Part shown: one piece after another, positions 19,015-28,139 of the stretch | Position numbering within the stretch: the first letter of the stretch is position 1 | Layout of the letters: each line of letters opens with the position of its first letter | Source of the DNA: Lactiplantibacillus mudanjiangensis | Lineage (GTDB): Bacteria > Bacillota > Bacilli > Lactobacillales > Lactobacillaceae | Assembly: GCF_005405385.1 (NCBI RefSeq) | Contig: NZ_BJDY01000002.1 | Span: 734,039 to 798,038 of the forward strand | Length of the DNA stretch: 64,000 nucleotides | Direction of reading: 5' to 3' | Made by a program: the position numbers and the translations under genes | Notes under the pieces: model-generated | Told to the model about the DNA's origin: nothing | The model's input: only the letters and a program-made list of their open reading frames with translations | Database searches by the model: none

Positions 19015-20163
19015 TTATTTTTGTAACCGTTGCACCGTCTTAGTCAAGACCGTGACAAATTGATCCAAATCGTCTTTAGTCGTATAGCGACCAAAACTTA
19101 ATCGAATGGATTCACTAATCCGTGGTGAGTCTTCCCCAAACATCGCGATCAACACATGCGAAGGTTCTAGACTCCCCGCAGTACAAGCAGAACCGCCGGA
19201 TACCGCTACCCCACCTAAATCCAAATTCGTTTGTAACGTATAGGTTGAAATGCCTTTGACCCAAATATTCAAGACATGTTGTAAGTTGTCGGTTCCTAAC
19301 GCCCCGTTGACCTCAAAATCCACACCATTGGCCGTCAACTGGTCAACGACATATTGTTTGAAATCGTGATATTTCGTTTGTCGATGGGCTTTTTCTTCAG
19401 TAGTCAATTCACTAACCGCTTGGGCAAAGCCAGCGATAGCCGGCACATTTTCAGTTCCCGCGCGACGCTTGTCTTCTTGGTCACCACCCTTAACAAAACT
19501 TGGGAAATTAACCCCATTACGTTTGTAGAGGAAGCCTAAGAATTTAGGACCATTAATTTTATGCGCTGACGTTGACAATAAATCAATATGATCACGCTCA
19601 ACATCAATGTCTAACAAGCCATAAGCTTGCACCGCATCCGTATGGAACCAAGCTTGATGATCTTTTAGCAAGTCCCCAATTTCATGAATTGGCATGTGTG
19701 AACCGACTTCGTTGTTCCCGGTCATAATTGAGACCAGAATCGTATCTGGGCGCAACGCCGCTTTAAAATCGGCTAAACTGAGATTACCATTTGCATCAAC
19801 TGGTAAATAAGTGACCTCAAAGCCCTGCTTTTCTAGTTCAGCTAACGGCTTTAAAATGGCTTCATGTTCAATTGCGGTCGTGATGATATGTTTGCCTAAA
19901 GATTGGCGTGCAATGGCGGTTTGCATGATCGCCGTGTTATCACTTTCCGTCCCACCACTGGTAAAAATAATGTCATCATCCGCGGCGTTAATGCTTTGGG
20001 CAATGATGTGACGACTATCGTCTAAGACTTCGCGCGCGGCGCGGCCAAAGGCATGGGTACTGGATGCATTCCCAAAGTTATGCTGCATTTCATCCATCAT
20101 CTTAGTCACAACCGACGCCGCCATGGGTGTGGTTGCGGCGTTATCTAGGTACACTCGCTTCAT
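19015..20163 (-). CDS. Cysteine desulfurase (IscS/YrvO type)
   Basis: A 382-residue class V aminotransferase-fold enzyme that releases sulfur from cysteine as an enzyme-bound persulfide. The pyridoxal phosphate lysine is K202 in STSAHKINGPKF; the catalytic cysteine is C327 in SGGSACTAGS; the cofactor-binding block FTSGGTESDN is at residues 67-76. Together with the DUF1831 protein and MnmA it forms a tRNA thiolation locus like yrvO-trmU of Bacillus. No scaffold (IscU/SufU) gene is adjacent, which fits a dedicated tRNA role. The ribosome-binding site is weak (AAGAAAGAAG). Confidence 0.95.
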   Translation of the reverse strand: MKRVYLDNAATTPMAASVVTKMMDEMQHNFGNASSTHAFGRAAREVLDDSRHIIAQSINAADDDIIFTSGGTESDNTAIMQTAIARQSLGKHIITTAIEHEAILKPLAELEKQGFEVTYLPVDANGNLSLADFKAALRPDTILVSIMTGNNEVGSHMPIHEIGDLLKDHQAWFHTDAVQAYGLLDIDVERDHIDLLSTSAHKINGPKFLGFLYKRNGVNFPSFVKGGDQEDKRRAGTENVPAIAGFAQAVSELTTEEKAHRQTKYHDFKQYVVDQLTANGVDFEVNGALGTDNLQHVLNIWVKGISTYTLQTNLDLGGVAVSGGSACTAGSLEPSHVLIAMFGEDSPRISESIRLSFGRYTTKDDLDQFVTVLTKTVQRLQK

Positions 20164-20196
20164 TATAATACTTCTTTCTTCACAGATTCAGTTTGT

Positions 20197-20892
20197 TTAC
20201 TTATTTTGGGCGGCAAATAAAGCCAATAACATCGCTGCTGATTGTTTACCAGCGGCTAAAATAAATTCATCAAAACTCACGCCGGCATCTTCATCACCGA
20301 CATCAGACATGGCCCGAATCACCACATAAGGTGTGTTAAATTGGTGGCAAGCTTGACCAATTGCGGCCCCTTCCATTTCACTAGATAGTGCCTTTGGAAA
20401 ATGCGCTAAGATCTTATCGGTTGCCGCTTTACCTGCGATAAATTGATCGCCAGACACGATTAACCCAGTCTTAGCATGTAATCCGGTTGCTTTGGCAGCT
20501 GCAACAATTTGGTTCACCCAGTTAGTGTCCGTCTCGTAATACAATGGTTGTTGTGGTAATTGCCCATACTCGTACCCAAAAGCGGTAGCATCGGCATCAT
20601 GGTAAGCGGTTGCTGTAGCGACAACGACATCACCGACTGACAGACCTTGACCAATTCCCCCAGCTGAACCAGAATTAATCACAACATCAACATCAAAGTT
20701 CGTGATCATTAAAGCCGTGGTCATCCCAGCTTGAACCTTACCAATTCCGGATTGTACGAGGACAACTGCTTGATTATCGATCGTTCCTTCATAAAAGGTT
20801 ATGTCTTTAATCGGTTTAATCTGTTCACCTTGTAGTGCTTCCCGTAAGGTTTTCAGTTCTTCTTCCATTGCGCAAATAATCCCAAATTTCAT
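20197..20892 (-). CDS. mtnN: 5'-Methylthioadenosine/S-adenosylhomocysteine nucleosidase
   Basis: A 231-residue nucleosidase that splits adenine from methylthioadenosine and S-adenosylhomocysteine, in methionine salvage and the activated methyl cycle. Characteristic blocks are IICAMEEELKTL at the N-terminus with the catalytic Glu near residue 12, SGDQFIAG, SSEMEGAAIGQ with the substrate-binding Glu, and IRAMSDVGDEDA with the catalytic Asp. Length is normal. It lies between a small membrane-protein gene (19-base gap) and the cysteine desulfurase (33-base gap), so the group may be one operon. Confidence 0.96.
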   Translation of the reverse strand: MKFGIICAMEEELKTLREALQGEQIKPIKDITFYEGTIDNQAVVLVQSGIGKVQAGMTTALMITNFDVDVVINSGSAGGIGQGLSVGDVVVATATAYHDADATAFGYEYGQLPQQPLYYETDTNWVNQIVAAAKATGLHAKTGLIVSGDQFIAGKAATDKILAHFPKALSSEMEGAAIGQACHQFNTPYVVIRAMSDVGDEDAGVSFDEFILAAGKQSAAMLLALFAAQNK

Positions 20893-20911
20893 TAAAATAA
20901 TGCCTACTTTC

Positions 20912-21139
20912 CTATGGAGTTAAAAATAATATTAAAAAGACAATCACAATCGCAATCACTAGGCCTAAAATAACCCAGTTGAGTTTACGACCTAACCGTT
21001 TTGTTTTAGCTTCTTCCAGCGCCCGATTATTCTCAGCCGCATACGCACGCCGTGTTGCCCCACTAGTTGAAGACTCATCAGGTTCTTCATCTTGACGGTG
21101 GTATTGTCGCCGCGTCACTCGACTATCGTCATCAGCCAT
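20912..21139 (-). CDS. Small single-pass membrane protein
   Basis: A 75-residue protein with a charged N-terminal half (DDDSRVTRRQYHRQDEEPDE) and one C-terminal transmembrane helix (WVILGLVIAIVIVFLILFL) that ends the protein, so it is tail-anchored in appearance. AGGAGG precedes the ATG by about 9 bases. It stands 19 bases before mtnN. I do not recognise a named family; conserved small proteins of this kind occur beside mtnN in lactobacilli, but I cannot verify that here. Confidence 0.75.
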   Translation of the reverse strand: MADDDSRVTRRQYHRQDEEPDESSTSGATRRAYAAENNRALEEAKTKRLGRKLNWVILGLVIAIVIVFLILFLTP

Positions 21140-21258
21140 AATCTGGTTTCCTCCTAACCTGGTTTGGTCTAATCACCAAACTAGCTTTCCTCAATAAGGA
21201 TACCGATTTTTACGACTGAATGCAATTTTCGGTTCAAATGTATCGAAATCTTAACCAT

Positions 21259-21299
21259 CAAAAAACGCTGCCCAGTCATTAACCGACTAGCCAGCGTTT
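21259..21299 (-). terminator. Terminator of dapF
   Basis: On the minus strand AAACGCTGGCTAGTC pairs with GACTGGGCAGCGTTT (interior mismatch) and is followed by a run of T, just after the dapF stop. Confidence 0.82.
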
Positions 21300-21305
21300 A
21301 GAAAA

Positions 21306-22304
21306 TTAAGCCGTTGGTAATGCAGCCACAAAGTCCTCGTAAGCCGTTTGTTCACCTGTTACCGTCACACTAGCTTGACTGAAATCAGCTGCTAAGGCTT
21401 CCGCAACTGGTAAAGTCACAATTTTGACAAAAGTGGCATTGCCAATAAGTTCCATCCAATATTCTTCATCAGCGCCTTGATGAACCACGGTTTTAACCAT
21501 GCCACCAGGATTAGTGACGTGAATTTCTTGATTGAAATCAGTACTGTCCTGATGTAACAAGACATACATTAAGGACGATGCTGACATGGCGGTCCCACAA
21601 GCATTCGTGAAACCAACACCACGTTCAAATGTCCGGACAAAGATTGAATTTTGGCCTAAGACTTCCACAAAACTGACATTAACGCCGTCTGGGAAGATCT
21701 CATTTTTACCATCGTTCATCCATTGACCAATCCGCCCAAGTTCTGGACCCATTAACGTTTCATGATCAACAAAAGCGATCAAATGCGGATTAGGCACCGC
21801 AACTGCCGAAAACTTCAATGTGTCAGATAACGCTGGAATGGTTTCATTGATAATCGTTGCTACATCATGATTCGCATGCATGCCTAAAGTTTGTGCGTCA
21901 AAAGATACTGGCGAAATTTCAACACTAAATGCTGGCACATGCGTGGCAAAATCAGGAACTGCTTGTACCTTTAAATCTGCATACATCGTTTGTACTCGGA
22001 ATGCGTCCGTACTATTTTGAGTCCCTAAGTAGCGGGCAACGGTCCGTAACCCATTCCCACACATACTGGCTTCCGTCCCGTCCGCATTAATCACGCGCAT
22101 CCGGCCTAAAGCCCCGGGATGAGCTGATTTATCAACGACCAAGACACCATCGGCCCCTTCAAAGAGGCCCGCGCCATCACGTTTACAACTATTAATTGCC
22201 AATTGTTTTAATTCGGCATCCGTTAGTGGTTCTGGAAATTGCGTTTGGTCCAATAAATAAAAATCATTACCGGAACCATGCACCTTGATCATTTTCACTA
22301 CCAT
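21306..22304 (-). CDS. dapF: Diaminopimelate epimerase
   Basis: A PLP-independent epimerase that converts LL- to meso-diaminopimelate for lysine and peptidoglycan synthesis. The two catalytic cysteines are in ASMCGNGLRTVARY and FTNACGTAMSASS, and the N-terminal KVHGSGNDFYLLD is typical. The frame is open to ATG 22310, but the only ribosome-binding-like AGG abuts that codon; ATG 22304, six bases after AGG, is chosen, giving 332 residues. A GTG at 22298 is also possible. Repeat R3 lies 130 bases upstream, between this gene and ileS. Confidence 0.94.
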   Translation of the reverse strand: MVVKMIKVHGSGNDFYLLDQTQFPEPLTDAELKQLAINSCKRDGAGLFEGADGVLVVDKSAHPGALGRMRVINADGTEASMCGNGLRTVARYLGTQNSTDAFRVQTMYADLKVQAVPDFATHVPAFSVEISPVSFDAQTLGMHANHDVATIINETIPALSDTLKFSAVAVPNPHLIAFVDHETLMGPELGRIGQWMNDGKNEIFPDGVNVSFVEVLGQNSIFVRTFERGVGFTNACGTAMSASSLMYVLLHQDSTDFNQEIHVTNPGGMVKTVVHQGADEEYWMELIGNATFVKIVTLPVAEALAADFSQASVTVTGEQTAYEDFVAALPTA

Positions 22305-22433
22305 CAGCATCCTATCTATTTATAATCTGATTGATATTACTTCACTATCATACTTACTTTTTAGCAATAATTCAATTACCAAGGACCAAAAGCAATGTTG
22401 TAACCGTTATCTTTATCAAATTTAGATTGTATC

Positions 22434-22711
22434 TAAAGGTTGAACCTTACTTTTTAGTAATTATCGTTGATGGAGCAAGTATTCATCAATCAAAATTAGG
22501 CTTACTTGTCGCCTACCGTTCACCCACATTGAGCCGGAACGCTGTGGGCGACTTTTGAGACTAGCGGTTTGGGCTAGGTGGAAGCCCGCACTGTGGCTGA
22601 AACCGGTCCTCACAGCTGGCAGAATCGCTGACTGGCGTAGGTGATCAATTTAGCATAACTTAAGTCAATTATAGTAAAACTTTTACCGTCATACTTAACT
22701 TTCAACCTTTA
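22434..22711. repeat. Structured intergenic repeat, copy R3 (internally deleted)
   Basis: A 278-bp copy with intact ends: TA-AAGGTTGAA at 22434-22444 and TTCAACCTT-TA at 22701-22711, a perfect 9-bp terminal inverted repeat next to TA. The left part of module 1 (GCCCACA...TGTGGGCG hairpin) is joined directly to the last third of module 2 (CTTTTGAGACTAGCGG onward). The junction falls in TGTGG-CG, which occurs in both modules of the full copies, so a deletion by recombination between these short repeats explains it. It lies between the ileS terminator and dapF. Confidence 0.85.
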
Positions 22712-22720
22712 AATGCTTAT

Positions 22721-22752
22721 AAAAAAAGCACCTGGCAATTAAGCCAAGCACT
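22721..22752 (-). terminator. Terminator of ileS
   Basis: On the minus strand AGTGCTTGGC pairs with GCCAGGTGCT (wobbles allowed) and is followed by seven T, 12 bases after the ileS stop. Confidence 0.85.
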
Positions 22753-22763
22753 TTCATTCACCC

Positions 22764-25559
22764 TTATTCTTCTAAACCAGTTGCAACTGATTCTGGGTAA
22801 TTGGTCCGTACAATATCTGCACAGCGGGCACATAAGGTTGGATAAGCCGTATCACTACCGACATCCGTCTTCGTCATCCGGCAACGGGCACAAACTTCCC
22901 CATCCGCATGGCTAACCTTAATCGCGACACCATCGAACTTTTCAGCATCGGCTGGGGCATCAGCTAAATCATGAAGATCTAACGCTGAAACCATCAACAT
23001 TTGCCGCACATTCGTGTCTAAACTTGATAACATGGCTTTTGTCTTGTCATCAACGTATAAGTCTAAGTGGGCTTCTAAGGATTTCCCAATTAACTTCGCA
23101 TCACGGGCTTCTTCTAAGGCCTTCAAAACAGCACTCCGTAAGTCCATGAATTGACCCCAGCCATTGTTCAAGTCATCAGCATTGGCATAGGTTTGTACCG
23201 TTGGCATATCTGTCAATTGAACAAATTCTTCGGATTCCTTCAAGAATGGCCAAATTTCTTCAGTCGTATGTGGCAACATTGGTGTGAAGAGCTTCGTTAA
23301 GGTCACTAACGTGTCGTAGAAGACCGTTTGCATTGACCGCCGTGAATGGCTATCTTCAGCATCAATATACATGATATCTTTAGCGATATCCAAGTAGAAG
23401 TTCGACAAATCAACCGTTAAGAAGTTCAATAACAACTTGTAAATGTCTAAGAAGTCGTAATGATCGTAATGATCTTTGACTTCGGCCACAAAGTCATTCA
23501 AGCGAACGGCCATGTATTGATCAACTGTTGCTAAATCATCAAAGGCCACACGGTTGGTTTCAGGATCAAAATCAGTCGTGTTAGCTAGCATGAACCGCAT
23601 CGTGTTCCGGAACTTCTTGTAACCATCGGCGACTTGTTTGAAACTTTCCATTGAAACACGGACATCGGAACTGGCATCCACCGAGGCCACCCACAAACGG
23701 ACAATTTCAGCCCCCATTTGTTTGATGACTTCTTCAGGCGCAATCGTGTTACCTAATGACTTACTCATCTTACGACCCTTGTTATCCAAAGTGAACCCTT
23801 GTGATAACACTTGTTTGTAAGGTGCTTGACCTGAAACGGCCACACTGGTAATCAAACTAGAGTTGAACCAACCCCGGTATTGATCAGACCCTTCCAAGTA
23901 TAAGTCAGCTGGATAAGTGAGGTAATCGCGTTCTGCTAAGACCCCTTGGTGTGATGAACCAGAGTCAAACCAAACATCCATAATGTCGTTTTCTTTAGTG
24001 AATTCGCCATGTGGTGAATGTTCATTGGTATAGCCATCTGGCAATAAGTCTTTAGCGTCACGTTCAAACCAAACGTTTGACCCATATTGACCCACTAAGT
24101 CAGCCACATGGTTGATGGTTTCAGTTTCCATAATGGCCGTGCCATCTTCTGCATAGAAGATTGGGAGTGGCACACCCCAGACACGTTGCCGTGAAATGAC
24201 CCAGTCACCACGATCACGAATCATGTTGTGTAGTCGTTTTTGACCCCATTCTGGGAAGAATTGAACGTCATCAATCGCATGCAAGATTTCATCACGCATA
24301 TCACCAACTGACGCAAACCATTGTGGGGTTGCCCGGAAGATGATTGGCTTCTTGGTCCGCCAGTCAAATGGATAGCTATGTTCGTATGGCATGTAGTTGA
24401 GTAACAAGCCAGCCGCTTTTAACTTATCCAACGCGATCTTGTTGGCATCATCATAGAAGACACCTGCAAAATCTGGGCCAGCTTCTTCAGTCAAGTAACC
24501 TTGGTTATTCACTGGTGCAAAAACTGGTAAGTCATACTTCATCCCGATGCGGTAATCATCTTCCCCATAACCAGGCGCCGTATGCACAAGGCCAGTCCCG
24601 GCATCTAAGGTGACGAAATCACCTAACATCGTGACGATCTTGCGGTCTGCGTCAAATGGATGTTCACAAAGAACCCGATCTAAATCGGCCCCTTTAACCG
24701 TCTTAACGACCTTAACATCTTCCCAACCGAAGCGTTCGGCATTTTCGTCAACCAATTCAGCTGCTAAAACGTACTTGTGATCATCACCGCTGTGTTGAAC
24801 AACCGCATAATCAAACCCAGCATCAATGGTGATCCCTTCAGAAGCAGGAATCGTCCATGGCGTGGTCGTCCAAACAACCATGTAAGTGTCGTCATCTAAG
24901 ACACCCTTACCATCGATGACTTTTTCGCCATAGAAAGCAGATGGTGAGGTCACATCATGATATTCAACTTCGGCTTCAGCTAGAGCTGATTCTGATGACC
25001 ATGACCAATAAACCGGCTTTTTACCACGATAAATCAACTTGCGTTTGGCAAAAGCACCAAAAACGCGAATTTGTGCTGCTTCAAATTCAGGCTTCAAGGT
25101 TAAATAAGGATTGTCCCATTCACCACTAACGCCTAAACGTTTGAATTCAGTCCGTTGACGATCCACTTGCTTCAACGCATATTCGCGACAAAGTTCACGG
25201 AATTCATTCGTTGACATCTTTTTCCGATCATAGCCAGCTTGTTGCAACTTTTGTTCGATTGGTAACCCATGGGTATCCCAACCAGGCACGTATGGCGCAC
25301 GGAAACCATTCATTGATTTATAACGCACGATAAAATCTTTGGTGATCTTATTAAGCGCATGTCCCATATGAATATCGCCGTTCGCGTAAGGAGGGCCATC
25401 ATGTAAAATAAAGGTTGGTTTACCTTCATTTAATTTTTGTCGATGTTCGTAGACTTTATTTTCTGTCCAAACGTCTTGACGTTCGGCTTCTTTAACGGGT
25501 AAGTTCCCACGCATTTTAAACTTGGTTTTACCAAGATTAAGCGTTTCTTTAACACGCAT
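22764..25559 (-). CDS. ileS: Isoleucyl-tRNA synthetase
   Basis: A 931-residue class I synthetase that charges tRNA-Ile and edits misactivated valine. The HIGH motif appears as GDIHMGHA, the KMSKS motif as [10 protein letters not shown], and the C-terminal zinc-binding cysteines as VCARCRMTK and LCARC. ATG 25559 is chosen because AAGGAG lies 7 bases upstream; an in-frame ATG 11 codons earlier lacks a site. It is preceded by a T-box leader and followed by its own terminator. The same window encodes tRNA-Ile(GAT) and a CAT-anticodon tRNA that is probably tRNA-Ile2. Confidence 0.97.
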   Translation of the reverse strand: MRVKETLNLGKTKFKMRGNLPVKEAERQDVWTENKVYEHRQKLNEGKPTFILHDGPPYANGDIHMGHALNKITKDFIVRYKSMNGFRAPYVPGWDTHGLPIEQKLQQAGYDRKKMSTNEFRELCREYALKQVDRQRTEFKRLGVSGEWDNPYLTLKPEFEAAQIRVFGAFAKRKLIYRGKKPVYWSWSSESALAEAEVEYHDVTSPSAFYGEKVIDGKGVLDDDTYMVVWTTTPWTIPASEGITIDAGFDYAVVQHSGDDHKYVLAAELVDENAERFGWEDVKVVKTVKGADLDRVLCEHPFDADRKIVTMLGDFVTLDAGTGLVHTAPGYGEDDYRIGMKYDLPVFAPVNNQGYLTEEAGPDFAGVFYDDANKIALDKLKAAGLLLNYMPYEHSYPFDWRTKKPIIFRATPQWFASVGDMRDEILHAIDDVQFFPEWGQKRLHNMIRDRGDWVISRQRVWGVPLPIFYAEDGTAIMETETINHVADLVGQYGSNVWFERDAKDLLPDGYTNEHSPHGEFTKENDIMDVWFDSGSSHQGVLAERDYLTYPADLYLEGSDQYRGWFNSSLITSVAVSGQAPYKQVLSQGFTLDNKGRKMSKSLGNTIAPEEVIKQMGAEIVRLWVASVDASSDVRVSMESFKQVADGYKKFRNTMRFMLANTTDFDPETNRVAFDDLATVDQYMAVRLNDFVAEVKDHYDHYDFLDIYKLLLNFLTVDLSNFYLDIAKDIMYIDAEDSHSRRSMQTVFYDTLVTLTKLFTPMLPHTTEEIWPFLKESEEFVQLTDMPTVQTYANADDLNNGWGQFMDLRSAVLKALEEARDAKLIGKSLEAHLDLYVDDKTKAMLSSLDTNVRQMLMVSALDLHDLADAPADAEKFDGVAIKVSHADGEVCARCRMTKTDVGSDTAYPTLCARCADIVRTNYPESVATGLEE

Positions 25560-25604
25560 TTGATCACTCCTTAAATATTTTATCTCCATCAATTACTGCA
25601 TTTT

Positions 25605-25835
25605 TGGGTACAAAAAAACTCCGCCCGCATAGGGACGAAGTTATCGTGGTACCACCCAAATTTAGAATTGTTTAGATTCTCTCTTAGCATGATTTAACGG
25701 TCATGAACCGGTCACCCCTACGCAAAAGTTCAGGATGACACTCGGAGATGATCTGCCAAAGCATCAGGGACGGCCACTTCACATTTACCGCGGCTCTCTG
25801 TGCGTATAATCCTTTGGGTTGCTGTTCTCCTCAAA
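25605..25835 (-). promoter_or_regulatory. T-box riboswitch leader of ileS
   Basis: The minus strand shows the T-box core GGGTGGTACCACG at about 25646-25658, then a terminator in which AACTTCGTCCC can pair with GGGCGGAGTT and is followed by seven T (25611-25642). Upstream is a long stem I with the purine-rich GAGAGCCGCGG segment and an ATC triplet in AGATCATCTCC, a candidate isoleucine specifier, and a stem III hairpin (CGGTTCATGACCG). Uncharged tRNA-Ile would favour the antiterminator and switch on ileS. The exact 5' end is not determined. Confidence 0.92.
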
Positions 25836-25876
25836 ATATTAACTAAAGTTAAATTGTACCTTTGATTCTAATCGAC

Positions 25877-26578
25877 TTATTGTGCAGAGTCAACATCATC
25901 ATCAGGGAAAATAACCACCGTTTGTTGTTGGCTTTGATCGCCACCATCGGCCACTGGCGTTTCACCCGCAGCTGCATCGGTAATTTCAGCGGTTGCTTCT
26001 GAGTTTACACTCGCATTGGCGCCGTTGTCAAGGTCATCTTCTTTTAAAACGTGTTGAATTTCAGCATAAGTCGACGTATCGGTTTCACTTAATAGTTGGT
26101 CCCAATCCTTACTCTTAACCACTTCTAATTGTGATTCGAGCATGACTTGAAGTCGTTGACGGAAGACCCGCGTTTGCTTCTTTAAATCATCCGTTTCAAC
26201 AGATAGACGTTTAGCCTTTTGTGACGCTTCATCAATCATTTGGTTAGACTTATCAGTGGCTTCACTCACAATATCTGACGCCTGCTTCTGAGCTTCACGG
26301 GTAATAATATCCGCTTCCTTCTTCGCGTTAGTCTTCACCTTATCCGCTGCTTCTTGTGCAACTAAGATTGATTGATTTAAGGAATCCTTCAATTCGTTGA
26401 AGTATTTCAATTTGCCTTCACTAGCGTCTAAACGTTCCTGGAGGTCTTTATTTTGCTTTAAGGTAATTTGATAATCCTTGATAATTTGTTCAAGAAAATC
26501 ATTTACCTCATCAATATTGTATCCACGTAATTTCGTGGAAAACTCTTTGTTATGAATGTCATCAGGACTTAACACCAT
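25877..26578 (-). CDS. divIVA: Cell division protein DivIVA
   Basis: A 233-residue coiled-coil protein that marks negatively curved membrane at poles and division sites. The N-terminal lipid-binding part is LSPDDIHNKEFSTKLRGYNIDE-like (residues 3-24), followed by long heptad-rich coiled coils to about residue 165; the last 60 residues are acidic and Ser/Thr/Ala-rich, typical of lactobacilli. GGAGG stands about 9 bases before the ATG. It closes the division cluster, 19 bases after ylmH. I see no clear terminator between it and the T-box leader of ileS. Confidence 0.95.
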   Translation of the reverse strand: MVLSPDDIHNKEFSTKLRGYNIDEVNDFLEQIIKDYQITLKQNKDLQERLDASEGKLKYFNELKDSLNQSILVAQEAADKVKTNAKKEADIITREAQKQASDIVSEATDKSNQMIDEASQKAKRLSVETDDLKKQTRVFRQRLQVMLESQLEVVKSKDWDQLLSETDTSTYAEIQHVLKEDDLDNGANASVNSEATAEITDAAAGETPVADGGDQSQQQTVVIFPDDDVDSAQ

Positions 26579-26597
26579 ACTAAATTTCCTCCAATAT

Positions 26598-27383
26598 CTA
26601 TTTACTATGAATAATATTTAAGCTAATTCGCAACCGCGCTTTTTTGGTTTCCCCACCGATTTCAACCAGCCGAACCCGACCATAATGGTTCACACTCAAC
26701 ATATCTAATAAAGCCAATTCATAATCAGCTTTATTCAGATCAGCCCAGTTTAAACGCACATGAGAACCTTCGATCATTTCTTTAGCGTGATGCCGCGATA
26801 AATTAAACGCGGCTTTAATCACACTATCGGCGCGTAATGAACTCACCGTGGTGGTAATGGTTTCCCAATCATTTTGCGCATCAATCGCTGATTCCAGCGG
26901 TTGAGCCGTTAAATGTAATTTGGTTTTGCCAATCCGATCGATCTGATCGCTGAAGTAATCCGCCATCTCCGTTTCGCAGAAAAACTGCCAAGTCGTGCCA
27001 TCGGAAATAATGTCTCCGAAAACATCGCGTTCAACACCGGAGTTGGCCAAGGTTCCTAAAATCTGGCCATGTTTCAATGTCGCAAACTTCACCGGATAAA
27101 CCACCTCAAACAGCGTCAACTGAAAATCAGCTGCCTGTGGTTCATAATAATCGGGATAAAACAAAACCCGTTTTAATTCGGCCTGCGGATAGCCACCATT
27201 AGCGGTCATCCGCACGTCATCTAACTGATTGACCATCGTCTGGGCAATATAAACCTGTCTCGGATTCAAAAATGCCGTTAAAATCGGCCGATATTGATCC
27301 GCGGCTTGTTGTAACCACCCCGTGACTTGTTCAATAAAGGGGGCCTCACTATCGCGAAAATGCTGTTTTAAATTATCATTCAC
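26598..27383 (-). CDS. YlmH-like S4-domain RNA-binding protein
   Basis: A 261-residue protein of the YlmH family, ribosome-associated factors with a C-terminal S4 domain that bind rRNA/tRNA and act in ribosome rescue or quality control. The S4 part covers roughly residues 180-255, including FNLSRHHAKEMIEGSHVRLNW. The start is GTG at 27383 with GAGGA about 9 bases upstream. It sits between yggT (17-base gap) and divIVA (19-base gap), the conserved order in Firmicute division clusters. Confidence 0.92.
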   Translation of the reverse strand: MNDNLKQHFRDSEAPFIEQVTGWLQQAADQYRPILTAFLNPRQVYIAQTMVNQLDDVRMTANGGYPQAELKRVLFYPDYYEPQAADFQLTLFEVVYPVKFATLKHGQILGTLANSGVERDVFGDIISDGTTWQFFCETEMADYFSDQIDRIGKTKLHLTAQPLESAIDAQNDWETITTTVSSLRADSVIKAAFNLSRHHAKEMIEGSHVRLNWADLNKADYELALLDMLSVNHYGRVRLVEIGGETKKARLRISLNIIHSK

Positions 27384-27400
27384 GATACTATCCTCGTTCT

Positions 27401-27679
27401 TTAAAGTAAGTTTAAGCTAATCAATAAGTAGTACAACCCACGTTCCGCAAACTCTAACACCAAAAACGCAATGATTGGCGAAAAGTCTAGTCCCGCAATG
27501 GCGGGAATGAAACGCCGAAAGACACTTAGAAACGGTTCACAGATGCGGCCTAAAAAGCGACCAACCGCCGTATTATAAGCTCCTGGGAACCAGGACATTA
27601 AAATATAGACGACTAAGGCAATTTGGTACAACTGAAATAACCGGTCAATAATCATAAACAAATATGACAGGGCAATCAC
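27401..27679 (-). CDS. YggT family membrane protein
   Basis: A 92-residue integral membrane protein with two hydrophobic segments (about residues 3-28 and 63-90) and the characteristic ILMSWFPGA and RICEPFLSVFRRFIP motifs of the YggT (YlmG) family, implicated in division-site or membrane organisation. The start is GTG 27679; AGGA lies seven bases upstream, whereas a second AGGAG overlaps the codon. Position between sepF and ylmH is conserved. Confidence 0.9.
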   Translation of the reverse strand: MIALSYLFMIIDRLFQLYQIALVVYILMSWFPGAYNTAVGRFLGRICEPFLSVFRRFIPAIAGLDFSPIIAFLVLEFAERGLYYLLISLNLL

Positions 27680-27688
27680 TCCTTATCC

Positions 27689-28117
27689 TTATAAACTATT
27701 GGGATTAAATTGACTTGTCGTACTCCCAGAAACTTCGTAGTTTTCAGGAATACAGAGAAAAATTTCGTCACCGATTCGTTCAATTTCACCATTGATGGCA
27801 AAGACCGTCCCGGTTAAGAAATCAACAATGCGCCGTGCCATTTGATCATCCACGTGATCAAAATTAACAATCACGGCTTGATTTTTAAGCAATTGAGACG
27901 CAATTTCTTTGACATCCGAATAAATTTTCGGTTCAAATAAGGCAATCTTACTATTCACGGATTTACCACCTTGCATCGGGACAATCTTCGGGGTTGCGGC
28001 CGTACCTGCTGTGTTAGCAGGAGCATCCCGCGTCGGCTGCGAATTAGTTGATGACGGCAGCTCATCTTCGTCACCGACACCAAAAAAGTTATTGAAACTA
28101 AAACGTCCGGCCATCAT
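27689..28117 (-). CDS. sepF: Cell division protein SepF
   Basis: A 142-residue protein that polymerises and tethers FtsZ to the membrane. It has a short N-terminal amphipathic helix (RFSFNNFFG), a variable linker with PTRDAPANT, and a C-terminal SepF domain with PKIYSDVKEIASQLLKNQAVIVNF and RRIVDFLTGTVFAI. Two ATG codons, at 28117 and 28114, are equally possible; GGGAAG precedes them. It lies 22 bases after ftsZ. Confidence 0.95.
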   Translation of the reverse strand: MMAGRFSFNNFFGVGDEDELPSSTNSQPTRDAPANTAGTAATPKIVPMQGGKSVNSKIALFEPKIYSDVKEIASQLLKNQAVIVNFDHVDDQMARRIVDFLTGTVFAINGEIERIGDEIFLCIPENYEVSGSTTSQFNPNSL

Positions 28118-28139
28118 GATCGCTTCCCTTCAATTGGGC

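Noticed and set aside
22331..22433. Lysine riboswitch before dapF
   Set aside because: The gap before the repeat is short and shows no lysine-riboswitch core or terminator directed at dapF.
22331..22558. 75-codon plus-strand frame upstream of dapF
   Set aside because: It runs from A/T-rich flank into repeat R3; no ribosome-binding site and no protein-like conservation.
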